A stretch of 64,000 nucleotides of DNA from Pseudomonas graminis (GTDB lineage Bacteria; Pseudomonadota; Gammaproteobacteria; Pseudomonadales; Pseudomonadaceae), in assembly GCF_001705435.1 (NCBI RefSeq), contig NZ_MDEN01000059.1, forward strand, positions 124,001-188,000. The letters run 5' to 3'. This document shows, piece after piece, positions 27,036-35,843 of this stretch. A program made the position numbers and the translations under genes. Each line of letters starts with the position of its first letter. The first letter of the stretch is position 1. The notes beneath the pieces were generated by a model, which was given only the letters and a program-made list of their open reading frames with translations, had not been told where the DNA came from and ran no database searches.

Positions 27036-28099
27036 CCGAGCAAGACACGGCGCACATCGAGCGGCCGGTGGTGAACAGTCCATGGCTGCAGGCCAGCCGG
27101 CTGGCGTTTTTGGGGCTGTATGTCGTGACCCTGCTGGCAGCGCTCGGCTGGGCTGTCTCCAATGTGCGGGAAATCGACCCACAGAACCGCGCCGTGGTGT
27201 TTCGCTTCGGTGAGATGGATCGCGTGCAGAACGCCGGTTTGCTGCTGGCCTGGCCGCAGCCGTTTGAGCAAGTGGTGCTGTTGCCTTCTGCTGACCGCGT
27301 GATTGAGCGCCATGTCGAAACACTGATGCGTTCACCCACTGCGTTGGCGGCCGACAAGATCACCAGTTTTGCGACGCCGATGAGCGACGCACTGGCAGGT
27401 TCGGGTTATCTGCTTACGGGCGACGCCGGTGTCGTACAACTCGACGTGACGGCGTACTACAAAGTGACGGACCCACGGGAGTTCGTGCTCCAAGGCGAAC
27501 ACGTGCTGCCGGCACTGGACCGTCTGGTCAATCGCAGCGCCGTCAGCCTCACGGCGGCGCGGGATCTGGACACCATTCTGGTGGCGCGTCCCGAGCTGGT
27601 GGGCTCTGACAGCCAGTCTGCCGAGCGTCGCGAACGCCTGCGCGGCGATCTGGTGCAGGGCATCAATACGCGGCTTGGCGAGCTGACGGCCACTGGCGTG
27701 GGTCTGGGCGTTGAAGTCGTGCGTGTCGACGTGCAGTCCAGTCTGCCGGCTGCGGCGGTGAATGCGTTCAACGCGGTGCTGACTGCCAGCCAGCAAGCCG
27801 ATCAGGCCGTGGCGAACGCGCGCACGGACGCAGAGAAACTCAACCAGACCGCCAATCAGCAGGCCGACCGCACGCTGCAGGTCGCCCATGCCCAAGCGTC
27901 TGAACGGCTGGCCAAGGCGCAGACCGACACCGCAGCAGTGACCGGCCTGGCGATGTCGATCCAAAACAAGAGCGATCCCGGATTGCTGCTGCGGATCTAC
28001 CGCGAGCGGGTGCCGGCCATCCTGAAACAGGCGGGTTCAGTGACCACGGTCGACCCCCGCGACGATTCCCGCCTGATCATTCAGGGAGCTGACAAATGA
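27032..28099 (+). CDS. SPFH protein (HflC-like)
   Basis: A 355-residue SPFH protein with one N-terminal transmembrane helix (about 21-43, LAFLGLYVVTLLAALGWAVS). The SPFH domain follows (DPQNRAVVFRFGEMDRVQNA, about 50-69), then a coiled coil rich in Ala, Asn and Gln (about 245-300). It overlaps the gene before and the ATPase gene after by four bases each, so all are translationally coupled. No His-rich tail is present here. Confidence 0.85.
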   Translation: MTEQDTAHIERPVVNSPWLQASRLAFLGLYVVTLLAALGWAVSNVREIDPQNRAVVFRFGEMDRVQNAGLLLAWPQPFEQVVLLPSADRVIERHVETLMRSPTALAADKITSFATPMSDALAGSGYLLTGDAGVVQLDVTAYYKVTDPREFVLQGEHVLPALDRLVNRSAVSLTAARDLDTILVARPELVGSDSQSAERRERLRGDLVQGINTRLGELTATGVGLGVEVVRVDVQSSLPAAAVNAFNAVLTASQQADQAVANARTDAEKLNQTANQQADRTLQVAHAQASERLAKAQTDTAAVTGLAMSIQNKSDPGLLLRIYRERVPAILKQAGSVTTVDPRDDSRLIIQGADK

Positions 28100-30051
28100 G
28101 TGGCGAAGCCGTACACAACCATTCCCACGACCCTGCTCACTCGCATGCCGAGCCCGACGCGCCCGGCAGCATGCTCACCAGCCGTGAACAGCGAAGCGCA
28201 GCCCGACAGTTGACGCTGGCGATGCTTGCCCTCGGCCTGCTCGCGCTGGGGCTGGTGTGGCGATTTTTCTCGCCCGAGCAAGTCGGCGTCAGCCAGTTGC
28301 TGTTGGGCGCCGCCTCGCTGTTGGTCGCCATCCCGGTGGTCAGCGCCGGCTGGCACAGCTTGCGGTACCCCAGCCTGCACGGCATTACTGACCAATTGAT
28401 CGCACTGGCCATGCTGGGCGCGTGGGCGACGGGCGATTTGATGACCGCCGCGTTGCTGCCGATCATCATGATTTTCGGCCACGTGCTGGAAGAGCGCAGC
28501 GTGATCGGCTCCCAGGAAGCCATTCAGGCATTGGGCCGTCTGACCCGCAGCCACGCCCGGCTGATCGATAAGGATGGCTCCATTCGCGAAGTCGACAACG
28601 GTACGCTGGTGGCCGGTGATCGCGTCGAAGTGCGCGCCGGTGACCGTGTCCCGGCCGACGGCTTGGTGGTCTCGGGGCAGGCCAGCCTCGATACGGCGCC
28701 CATCACCGGAGAGTCGGTTCCGCTCGAAGCGCGCGCCGGCATGGAAGTCTTCGGCGGTGCGATCAACCTCGACGGGCTGCTGCGCATCGAAGTGACGCGC
28801 ATTGGCAACGAGTCGACCCTGGGCAAGGTCATCGCACTCATGCAAAGTGCCGAACGCTCCAAACCGCCCATCACTCGCCTGTTGGAAAAGTACGCGGGCA
28901 GCTACATGGTGCTGGTGCTGCTGATTGCGGCCGTGACCTGGTTCATCACCAATAACGCCCAGGCCATGCTGGCGGTATTGGTCGCTGCCTGCCCTTGCGC
29001 GCTGGTGCTGTCAGCGCCGGCGACAGCCATCGCCGGTATTGCAGTCGCCGCGCGTCACGGCATTTTGATCCGCAGTTCGGCTTTCCTTGAAGAACTGGCC
29101 GACCTCACTTCACTGGTCGTCGACAAGACCGGCACGCTGACCTACGGCAGTTTGCGTCTGCAATCGGTTCAGGCCGAGGAGGGCGCGGGCGACGACGTCA
29201 TTGAGCTGGCGGCAAGCCTGGGCTCGGCGAGCAGCCACCCGGTCAGTCGCGCGCTGGCCACGTTGGTGGACAAGGATCATCTGCTCCCACTGGACGACAT
29301 TCGAGAGCGCCAGGGGCTGGGCGTGGTTGCGCAGACCGCGCGGGGTGAAGCCGCGTTGGGGCGGCCTGAGCTGTTCGCGCAGATGGGCATCGCGACCTCG
29401 CCGATCCCCGATCACGATGGCCCGATTGCCGGGCTCGCGGTCAATGGCCACTTCCTGGCCTGGCTGCTGCTGGCCGACAGCCTCAAGCCCGAGGCGCGTC
29501 AGGCGCTCAGTGAACTGCGCGAACTGGGCATGGGTCGGCAGTTACTGCTGACGGGGGATCGCCAGAGTGTCGCCGACAGCCTCGGTCAGGAGGTCGGCAT
29601 CAGTGATATCCACGCCCAGGCGTTGCCCGAGGACAAGCTGAATCGGGTGCTGAGCGAAATCAAAAAAGGCTTTCGCCCGATGGTCGTCGGCGATGGCATC
29701 AACGACTCCCTGGCGCTCAAGGCCGGGGTGGTTGGCGTGGCGATGGGCGCGGGCGGTGCGGATATCGCGCTGGCCTCCGCCGACATCGTGTTGATCGGCA
29801 GTGATCTGCGCCGGCTGGGCACCTGTGTGCGGCTGAGCCGTCAGTGTCGCCACACCCTGCAAGTGAACGTGATCATTGGACTGGGCTGGACGCTGGCCAT
29901 TGTCGCCATGGCGGCTTTCGGTGTGCTGGGTGCCGCAGGCGCCATGATCGCGGCGGTTTTGCATAACCTCAGCACGCTGCTAGTGCTGGGTAATGCTGGG
30001 CGACTGCTGCGTTTCCACGAGCCCATCGCGAAGTTTCACAATCCTTCCTAA
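28096..30051 (+). CDS. hmtA: Heavy-metal P1B-type ATPase, HmtA-like
   Basis: A 651-residue metal-transporting P-type ATPase. The phosphorylation site is Asp343 in DKTGT, the actuator motif is ITGES, the membrane metal motif is Cys299-Pro-Cys301, and the hinge is GDGIND. It lacks an N-terminal heavy-metal-associated domain and instead begins with a short His-rich tail (His7, 9, 11, 15, 17). P. aeruginosa HmtA, which from memory is also encoded beside HflKC-like genes, was characterised as an importer of zinc and copper. The Zur-like site upstream agrees with zinc import. Export cannot be excluded from sequence alone. Confidence 0.85.
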   Translation: MSGEAVHNHSHDPAHSHAEPDAPGSMLTSREQRSAARQLTLAMLALGLLALGLVWRFFSPEQVGVSQLLLGAASLLVAIPVVSAGWHSLRYPSLHGITDQLIALAMLGAWATGDLMTAALLPIIMIFGHVLEERSVIGSQEAIQALGRLTRSHARLIDKDGSIREVDNGTLVAGDRVEVRAGDRVPADGLVVSGQASLDTAPITGESVPLEARAGMEVFGGAINLDGLLRIEVTRIGNESTLGKVIALMQSAERSKPPITRLLEKYAGSYMVLVLLIAAVTWFITNNAQAMLAVLVAACPCALVLSAPATAIAGIAVAARHGILIRSSAFLEELADLTSLVVDKTGTLTYGSLRLQSVQAEEGAGDDVIELAASLGSASSHPVSRALATLVDKDHLLPLDDIRERQGLGVVAQTARGEAALGRPELFAQMGIATSPIPDHDGPIAGLAVNGHFLAWLLLADSLKPEARQALSELRELGMGRQLLLTGDRQSVADSLGQEVGISDIHAQALPEDKLNRVLSEIKKGFRPMVVGDGINDSLALKAGVVGVAMGAGGADIALASADIVLIGSDLRRLGTCVRLSRQCRHTLQVNVIIGLGWTLAIVAMAAFGVLGAAGAMIAAVLHNLSTLLVLGNAGRLLRFHEPIAKFHNPS

Positions 30052-30059
30052 GCCATATT

Positions 30060-30087
30060 CCCCGGCGCCTGCATCGAAAGCGCCGGG
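30060..30087. repeat. Hairpin after hmtA
   Basis: CCCGGCGC and GCGCCGGG form an inverted repeat nine bases past the hmtA stop. The T-run is absent, so termination is possible but not typical. The rest of the 277-base gap before cfa holds only promoter-like AT-rich sequence. Confidence 0.4.
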
Positions 30088-30328
30088 TTAGAGGGCTCCC
30101 CTAAGTATTAAAATTCGCTTGAGCTTTGAAGAACTCTGTTACAAATTAAGTTCAGTCTTGTTCGGGGTGCTCCATTTGCAGGCGTCACATTGGCTCGAAT
30201 TCTGGGGCACGAGGTTGTACCCGTTGTAGATTCGTCGTCGTTCAAACAAGCCGATCGCCTGACGGCTCCTGGTCTGGAGCCGGTTATGGACTACCCTTTT
30301 CCATGTAGCTGGATCAGGGGGATTTCAT

Positions 30329-31513
30329 ATGCTCGCGCAACTTCCACCGGCGTTACAGAACCTTCATTTGCCGCTGCGTCTCAAGCTCTGGGACGGCAAC
30401 GAGCTCGACTTGGGAAATGATCCCCGCGTCACGATCGTGGTTAAAGACCCGTCCCTCGTTTCCGATTTCACCCACCCGAGTTTGGGCCTTCTGGGCAGCG
30501 CTTTCGTTGAAGGCCGGCTTGAGCTGGAAGGGTCAATCAGCGAAGTGGTCCGGGTGTGCGACGAGCTGACCAAAGCGCTGGTAGACGAGGGCGATGACCA
30601 TCTCCCGGTGCGCACCGAGCACGACAAGGCCACCGACGCCGCGTCGATTTCCTACCACTACGACCTCTCCAACGACTTCTACCGCTTGTGGCTGGACCGG
30701 GAGATGGTCTACTCCTGCGCCTACTTCAAGACCGGCAACGAGACGCTCGATCAGGCGCAACAGAACAAGTTTCATCACCTGTGCCGCAAGCTGCGCCTCA
30801 AACCGGGGGAGTACCTTCTCGACGTGGGTTGTGGCTGGGGAGGGCTTTCCCGCTTTGCCGCGAGTGAGTACGGCGTCCGGGTGTTCGGCATCACGTTAAG
30901 CCGTGAGCAACTGGCGCTTGCCCAGGAGCGGGTGCGCGCGGACGGTCTGCAGGACCGTGTCGAACTGCAGCTGCTCGACTACCGGGATCTGCCCAGGGAC
31001 GGCCGCTTCGACAAGGTCGTCAGCGTTGGCATGTTCGAGCATGTCGGCCACGCCAATCTTGAGCTGTACGCAAAGTGTTTGTTCGGTGCGGTGAAGGAGG
31101 GCGGTCTGGTGATGAACCACGGCATCACCGCCAAGCACACCGACGGGCGACCTGTCGGGCGCGGCGCGGGAGATTTTATTGATCGCTATGTGTTTCCCAA
31201 TGGTGAGCTGCCGCACCTGTCGATGATCACCGGATTCATCAGCGAGGCCGGGCTGGAGGTGGTCGATGTGGAAAGCCTGCGCCTGCACTACGCCAGGACG
31301 CTGGAGCACTGGAGCGCCCGTCTGGAGGAGAAGCTCGACCTCGCCGCTACGATGGTGCCGGAGCAGGCACTGAGGATCTTCCGGTTGTACCTGGCTGGTT
31401 GTGCGTATGCGTTTTCCAAGGGCTGGATCAATCTGCACCAGATTCTGGCGGTCAAGCCGCATGCGGATGGCAGCCATAATTTGCCGCTGACCAGGGACGA
31501 TATCTACGCGTAA
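30329..31513 (+). CDS. cfa: Cyclopropane-fatty-acyl-phospholipid synthase
   Basis: A 394-residue SAM-dependent enzyme that adds a methylene bridge to unsaturated acyl chains of membrane phospholipids. It has the N-terminal lipid-binding region, the Cfa hallmark SYHYDLSNDFYRLWLD (about 108-123) and the SAM motif LLDVGCGWGGLSRFA (about 161-175). The start at 30329 follows AGGGGG. Length is normal for the family. Cfa is usually induced in stationary phase by RpoS; no RpoS promoter is claimed here. Confidence 0.95.
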   Translation: MLAQLPPALQNLHLPLRLKLWDGNELDLGNDPRVTIVVKDPSLVSDFTHPSLGLLGSAFVEGRLELEGSISEVVRVCDELTKALVDEGDDHLPVRTEHDKATDAASISYHYDLSNDFYRLWLDREMVYSCAYFKTGNETLDQAQQNKFHHLCRKLRLKPGEYLLDVGCGWGGLSRFAASEYGVRVFGITLSREQLALAQERVRADGLQDRVELQLLDYRDLPRDGRFDKVVSVGMFEHVGHANLELYAKCLFGAVKEGGLVMNHGITAKHTDGRPVGRGAGDFIDRYVFPNGELPHLSMITGFISEAGLEVVDVESLRLHYARTLEHWSARLEEKLDLAATMVPEQALRIFRLYLAGCAYAFSKGWINLHQILAVKPHADGSHNLPLTRDDIYA

Positions 31514-31524
31514 TTGCTAAAACT

Positions 31525-31616
31525 TGTGGGAGCGAGCTTGCTCGCGAAGACGTCGGTACATCCATCGAATCATCGGCGGTTGAAATACCGTCTTCGTGAG
31601 CAAGCTCACTCCCACA
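31525..31616. repeat. Pair of inverted REP elements (BIME)
   Basis: Two 28-base REP-type units in opposite orientation, 31525-31552 (TGTGGGAGCGAGCTTGCTCG...) and 31589-31616 (...GAGCAAGCTCACTCCCACA), are separated by 36 bases. They lie between the convergent cfa and cls genes. This is the common Pseudomonas intergenic repeat, mobilised by RAYT transposases. Confidence 0.85.
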
Positions 31617-31639
31617 CTTGGCGTACTGCTCAATCACAT

Positions 31640-33079
31640 CTACAGAATCGGCGAAATCAGCCTGGCAACGCGCATTCCCAACTGCTGAAGGTGATGGGTC
31701 TCTTTGCTCTCTTCACTGGAGATTTCGTGGGAGAGGGCGAAGTCGTCGATCAACATGGTTTCGACCTCGCGTGCGAAATCCTCATCCACGGTCAAGAGCA
31801 TGAGTTCGAAGTTGAGCCGGAACGAACGATTGTCCAGGTTGGCGCTGCCGATCGCCGAGATCGCGTTATCCACCAGCACCACCTTCTGGTGCAGGAAGCC
31901 GGGTTTGTAGCGAAAGATGCGAACGCCTGCGCGGACGGCTTCAAACGCAAACAAGCTGGAGGCGGCATAGACGGTGTAGTGATCAGGACGCGACGGCAGC
32001 AGCAGGCGCACATCCACGCCGCGCAGGACCGCCAATCTCAGCGCCGCCGACACTGCTTCGTCGGGAATGAAATAGGGTGTGGTGATCCAAACCCGTTCGG
32101 TCGCCGCATGAATGGCTTCGACGAAGAACAGCGAGCAGGTTTCCTGCGCATCGGCCGGGCCGCTGGCAAGTAACTGGCACAGTACGCCGTCTTCCGGGTA
32201 GCTGTCGGGCAGGATCAGCGGGGGGATTTCACGAGTCGCCCAGAACCAGTCCTCGGCGAACGATTCCTGCAAGCACGCCACGACAGGTCCGACAACGCTA
32301 ACGTGAGTGTCGCGCCATGGCGCCAGCGGCGGCTTGAGGCCGAGGTACTCATCGCCCACGTTGTGCCCGCCAACGAAGCCTTTGATGCCATCCACCACGA
32401 CGATCTTGCGGTGGTTACGGAAGTTGATCTGGAAGCGCGTCAGCCAGCCGCCCCGTGTGGCAAAGGCCTTGATCTGAACGCCACCGGCACGCAGTTTGTC
32501 GATGTAGCGCGCCGGTAACGCATGGCTGCCGATGCGGTCGTAGAGCACATGAATCGCTACGCCTTCAGCGGCTTTTTCCAGCAACAGCCCTTGCAGTCGG
32601 CGACCGAGATCATCGTCATGGATGATGAAAAACTGCACGAACACCACTTCCCGTGCGCTTTTGATGGCCTCGAAAATCGCACCGAATGTTTCATCCCCGT
32701 TGATCAACAGCTTCACTTCGTTATTCGCCAGACACGGCATGCGGCCCAGTTTTGGCATCGCGCGCAGCGAGCGATAAGCGTCCGAGCGCCGCGCGGCCAC
32801 CGCCTCTTCAATCCATGGCTTCCAGTTGAAGTCGGCGATCGCTGTGCGCATCTCGGTGTTCGCCTGACGCCGTGCTTTGATGTAGGCATCGAACGTACTC
32901 CGCCCGAAAACAAGGTACGGGAGGAGGGCGACATAAGGGATGAAAATGAGGGGCATCGCCCAGGCAATCGAGCCCTGAGCAGTACGTACGGTGAGTAAGG
33001 CGTGGATTGCTGCGACAATGCCCAGCAGGTGAGTGAAACCCAGCAAATAGCCAAAGAAATACGGGCTGTGGTAATCCAT
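31640..33079 (-). CDS. cls: Cardiolipin synthase (PLD family)
   Basis: A 479-residue membrane enzyme that condenses two phosphatidylglycerols into cardiolipin. Two N-terminal helices are followed by two phospholipase D active-site motifs, HRKIVVVDG with GGHN and HQKVVLVD with GSANLDNRS. The start at 33079 ([10 protein letters not shown]) is chosen over the in-frame TTG two codons upstream because AAGG precedes it. Domain order and length match ClsA-type synthases. Confidence 0.93.
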   Translation of the reverse strand: MDYHSPYFFGYLLGFTHLLGIVAAIHALLTVRTAQGSIAWAMPLIFIPYVALLPYLVFGRSTFDAYIKARRQANTEMRTAIADFNWKPWIEEAVAARRSDAYRSLRAMPKLGRMPCLANNEVKLLINGDETFGAIFEAIKSAREVVFVQFFIIHDDDLGRRLQGLLLEKAAEGVAIHVLYDRIGSHALPARYIDKLRAGGVQIKAFATRGGWLTRFQINFRNHRKIVVVDGIKGFVGGHNVGDEYLGLKPPLAPWRDTHVSVVGPVVACLQESFAEDWFWATREIPPLILPDSYPEDGVLCQLLASGPADAQETCSLFFVEAIHAATERVWITTPYFIPDEAVSAALRLAVLRGVDVRLLLPSRPDHYTVYAASSLFAFEAVRAGVRIFRYKPGFLHQKVVLVDNAISAIGSANLDNRSFRLNFELMLLTVDEDFAREVETMLIDDFALSHEISSEESKETHHLQQLGMRVARLISPIL

Positions 33080-33253
33080 GCGCAACCTTGTGCTAGAAGC
33101 TTATTGGTGTCTAACAGACCACACTGCACCAGGATTGTCGCTATTTTATTGCGGGTGCAACTGGCTACCCGATCTGCCGTCTAACCGTCATCGTTCAGTG
33201 GCTTGCAAGCAGGCCGCATCAAGATGCCCAAAAGTAATAAAGGAACCCGATTC

Positions 33254-33775
33254 ATGAAAAAGCGCGTACTGGCGTTGATGGTTTGTCTGACTGCCCCCTT
33301 CGCCCAGGCGCAGGTGTTGCAGCCGGGGCTGTGGGAGTTGAGTTCTAGCAACATGCAGGTCGACGGTCAGCAGATGCCGGACCTGCAGGTGATGCTGTCC
33401 CAGCTGCAAATGATGGCGCCGCAGCAGCGCGCGGCCATGGAGCAAATGCTGGAAAAACAAGGCGTTACTCTGGGTGGTAAGGGCGTACGTATTTGCCTGA
33501 CCCAAGAGCAGGTCAAGAATGAGCAGATCCCGCTGACCGATCCGAAGTCGGGCTGCACCCAGCAGATCACCGAACGTACCGGCGCTACCTGGAAATTCAA
33601 GTTCAGCTGCCCTCGCGCTCAAGGCACCGGCACTGCACAGTTCCTGAGTGACCGTGAGTTCAATACCCACGTCATTGGCTCCTTCAACGCTACAGGGCAG
33701 CAGCAGAACGGCAGCATGGACACCCGAGCTGTTTGGCTGGGCCAGCAATGCGGAACGGTAAAACCGAGAACCTGA
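33254..33775 (+). CDS. DUF3617 family secreted protein
   Basis: A 173-residue periplasmic protein with a signal peptide (MKKRVLALMVCLTAPFAQA|Q). The mature DUF3617 domain begins with QPGLWELSSSNMQVDGQQMP, a typical family opening, and has four conserved Cys. Function of the family is unknown. The start follows AAAGGA, and the gene is followed by its own intrinsic terminator, so it is monocistronic. Confidence 0.85.
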   Translation: MKKRVLALMVCLTAPFAQAQVLQPGLWELSSSNMQVDGQQMPDLQVMLSQLQMMAPQQRAAMEQMLEKQGVTLGGKGVRICLTQEQVKNEQIPLTDPKSGCTQQITERTGATWKFKFSCPRAQGTGTAQFLSDREFNTHVIGSFNATGQQQNGSMDTRAVWLGQQCGTVKPRT

Positions 33776-33790
33776 TTCACAATGTTCCAT

Positions 33791-33818
33791 AAGCGCCCTG
33801 ACTTGTCAGGGCGTTTTT
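33791..33818 (+). terminator. Intrinsic terminator of the DUF3617 gene
   Basis: The stem GCCCTGAC with GTCAGGGC is followed by GTTTTTG, sixteen bases after the stop codon. This is a canonical rho-independent terminator. Confidence 0.9.
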
Positions 33819-33839
33819 GTTGGTGCAGACAGCGGGTCG

Positions 33840-33855
33840 TGTTCCACGTGGAACA
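33840..33855. other. parS: parS site (ParB-binding centromere)
   Basis: TGTTCCACGTGGAACA is a perfect 16-base palindrome identical to the Pseudomonas parS consensus core GTTCCACGTGGAAC. Such sites cluster around oriC and load ParB for chromosome segregation. It is intergenic, between a terminator and the Zur-controlled amidase gene, and fits the origin-proximal location suggested by glmS. Chance occurrence of the 14-base core in 64 kb is very unlikely. Confidence 0.9.
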
Positions 33856-33957
33856 TGGTGTTGTTTCACATGAGCTTTTCCGCCTTAGGCGTTGATGAGG
33901 CTCACTAAAACCCCGCCGATCTTATAAAAAGCTTCATCTTCGTCCGATGGCCCGGCT

Positions 33958-33970
33958 GTTATATTGTAAC
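33958..33970. promoter_or_regulatory. Zur-box-like palindrome upstream of the amidase
   Basis: GTTATATTGTAAC matches the GTTATA-N-TATAAC core of Zur boxes with one mismatch, 50 bases before the amidase start. The Zn-dependent amidase paralogue of P. aeruginosa is part of the zinc-starvation regulon, from memory. Confidence 0.6.
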
Positions 33971-34020
33971 TATCGCCCTCCATCTCTGAGCCGGGATGCT
34001 CAACGCCATCGGAACGTGCC

Positions 34021-35259
34021 ATGCACCGACGTCAAATGCTGCTCAACATGCTTTTGGCCAGCGCCGCCTTTGCGCTTCCATTCTCAGTCAACGCGACGCA
34101 GATCCGAAACGCTCGACTGTGGCGTTCCGATAGCAAGCTGCGTCTGGTGTTCGACCTGAGTGGCCCGGTGCAGTACAAGACCTTCACGCTCAGCGCGCCC
34201 GAGCGGATCATCATTGATGTCAGCGGCGCGCGGCTTGAGGGCAACTTCAGTCAGCTGGCGCTGGAAAACACGCCGATCAAGTCCATTCGTTCCGGCCACT
34301 TCGGTCAGAGCGATACGCGCATCGTGCTCGACCTGACATCCCCCGTGCAGATCAACAGCTTCCTGCTGGGTCCCGATGGCGCGCAGGGCAACCGGCTGGT
34401 TCTTGATCTGGGGCATGACGTACTTGCCCGTCCGCCGGTGCAGTTGGCTGCAGCCGCACCGTTGGCGAAGGAGCCTCCCGCGCAGTCCGCGGGAAGGGAC
34501 CGTTCCAAGCGCGACATCATGGTGGTCGTCGACGCAGGCCACGGCGGCAAAGACCCTGGCGCCGTCGGCTCGAAGGGTGAGCGGGAGAAGGACGTCGTGC
34601 TGTCCATCGCGCAATTGCTCGCCAAGCGTTTGAAGCGCGAAAAGGGTTTTGATGTGCGCCTGGTTCGCAATGACGACTTCTTCGTTCCGCTGCGCAAGCG
34701 CGTGGACGTCGCGCGCAAATACAACGCTGACATGTTCATTTCGGTCCATGCCGACGCAGCGCCTCGTTTGACGGCTTCCGGCGCGTCGGTGTTTGCCTTG
34801 TCGGAGAACGGCGCGACCTCCGCGACAGCGCGCTTCATGGCGCAGCGTGAAAACGGCGCCGACCTGATCGGCGCGACCAGCCTCTTGAACCTGAAAGACA
34901 AGGACCCGATGCTGGCCGGTGTGATTCTCGACATGTCGATGAACGCCACGATCGCCGCGAGTCTGGATTTGGGTCACACCGTACTGGGCAGCCTGGAAGG
35001 GATCACGACGCTACACCAGAAGCGCGTGGAACAGGCCGGTTTTGCGGTGCTGAAATCACCGGATGTCCCATCGATTCTGGTCGAGACCGGCTTCATCTCC
35101 AACAGCCGTGACAGTCAGCGCCTCGTCACCGCGCGTCATCAGCAGGCCGTGGCCGATGGTTTGTTTGATGGCATGAAGCGCTACTTCGAGCGCAATCCGC
35201 CAGCAGGGTCATATGTGGCTTGGCGCCAAGCGCAAAAGGCGAATGAGGCGTTGGTCTGA
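34021..35259 (+). CDS. N-acetylmuramoyl-L-alanine amidase (AmiA/B/C family, zinc-dependent)
   Basis: A 412-residue periplasmic amidase that cuts the bond between MurNAc and L-Ala during cell separation. The N-terminus (MHRRQMLLNMLLASAA) looks like a twin-arginine signal. An AMIN domain (about 28-130) is followed by an Amidase_3 domain with zinc ligands His174 (DAGHGGKDPG), Glu189 and His243 (SVHADA), and the catalytic Glu in VETGF. A Zur-like site precedes it, so this is probably the zinc-starvation paralogue (like the amidase beside zigA in P. aeruginosa) rather than the division amidase encoded with mutL. Confidence 0.92.
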   Translation: MHRRQMLLNMLLASAAFALPFSVNATQIRNARLWRSDSKLRLVFDLSGPVQYKTFTLSAPERIIIDVSGARLEGNFSQLALENTPIKSIRSGHFGQSDTRIVLDLTSPVQINSFLLGPDGAQGNRLVLDLGHDVLARPPVQLAAAAPLAKEPPAQSAGRDRSKRDIMVVVDAGHGGKDPGAVGSKGEREKDVVLSIAQLLAKRLKREKGFDVRLVRNDDFFVPLRKRVDVARKYNADMFISVHADAAPRLTASGASVFALSENGATSATARFMAQRENGADLIGATSLLNLKDKDPMLAGVILDMSMNATIAASLDLGHTVLGSLEGITTLHQKRVEQAGFAVLKSPDVPSILVETGFISNSRDSQRLVTARHQQAVADGLFDGMKRYFERNPPAGSYVAWRQAQKANEALV

Positions 35260-35366
35260 CGGACTAAATCATGAGGCAGAATGTGCAAGTTCGCTCTCAT
35301 CAAACTTGACACCACTGCAGATGCACCTGGCTGAACACCGATTGTGGGAGCGCCGAGGAATCGGGG

Positions 35367-35756
35367 TCACCGACAGCCCATCACTCGGTCGCAGGTAATC
35401 TTGGTCCGGCTCCCGCTTGAACTGGACACCCGACTGATCGTCGTCCACCCCACTTTCCGGGTATAACCCACCCACGTCTCGCCGTCCGATGCCAGCCCGG
35501 TAAAAAACGTCAGCGAGCCATAACGGCTGTTGGTCTGCGCCCAGCGGCGCTTGCCCACGCTTTCGAAGCCGCGCACGAACATCGTCTTCCCTGCCACCGC
35601 CACGCTGTACGTGTTGTCGTCGGCATCGGTGCAGGCCAACAGCGTCGCAGTGCGCGTGCACAACGACTTGTCCAGCCTGGGCGAGGGTGGCAGGGCGAAC
35701 GCCTGCGTACTCAGCACCAGCGAACACCCTGCCAACAACCCAAACCACCGCGTCAT
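35367..35756 (-). CDS. Small secreted protein of unknown function
   Basis: A 129-residue protein with a signal peptide (MTRWFGLLAGCSLVLSTQAFA|LPP) and three mature Cys near positions 33, 42 and 124 plus a C-terminal one. I recognise no family. It is divergent from zigA, and the strong Zur palindrome lies 36 bases upstream of its start, so it may share zinc control. Conserved signal peptide and clean codon pattern support a real gene. Confidence 0.7.
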   Translation of the reverse strand: MTRWFGLLAGCSLVLSTQAFALPPSPRLDKSLCTRTATLLACTDADDNTYSVAVAGKTMFVRGFESVGKRRWAQTNSRYGSLTFFTGLASDGETWVGYTRKVGWTTISRVSSSSGSRTKITCDRVMGCR

Positions 35757-35791
35757 GAGGCTGCCTTCAAAAAAGATTAGCGCATTTGTAT

Positions 35792-35806
35792 CGTTATACT
35801 ATAACG
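35792..35806. promoter_or_regulatory. Zur box in the zigA promoter region
   Basis: CGTTATACTATAACG is a perfect 15-base palindrome (central base aside) and matches the gammaproteobacterial Zur consensus GTTATANTATAAC exactly. It lies 38 bases before zigA and 36 before the divergent secreted-protein gene. This is the best Zur site in the window. Confidence 0.85.
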
Positions 35807-35843
35807 TAAAAAGTGATCGCAACCGTACTCTGGTGAAACCTTC

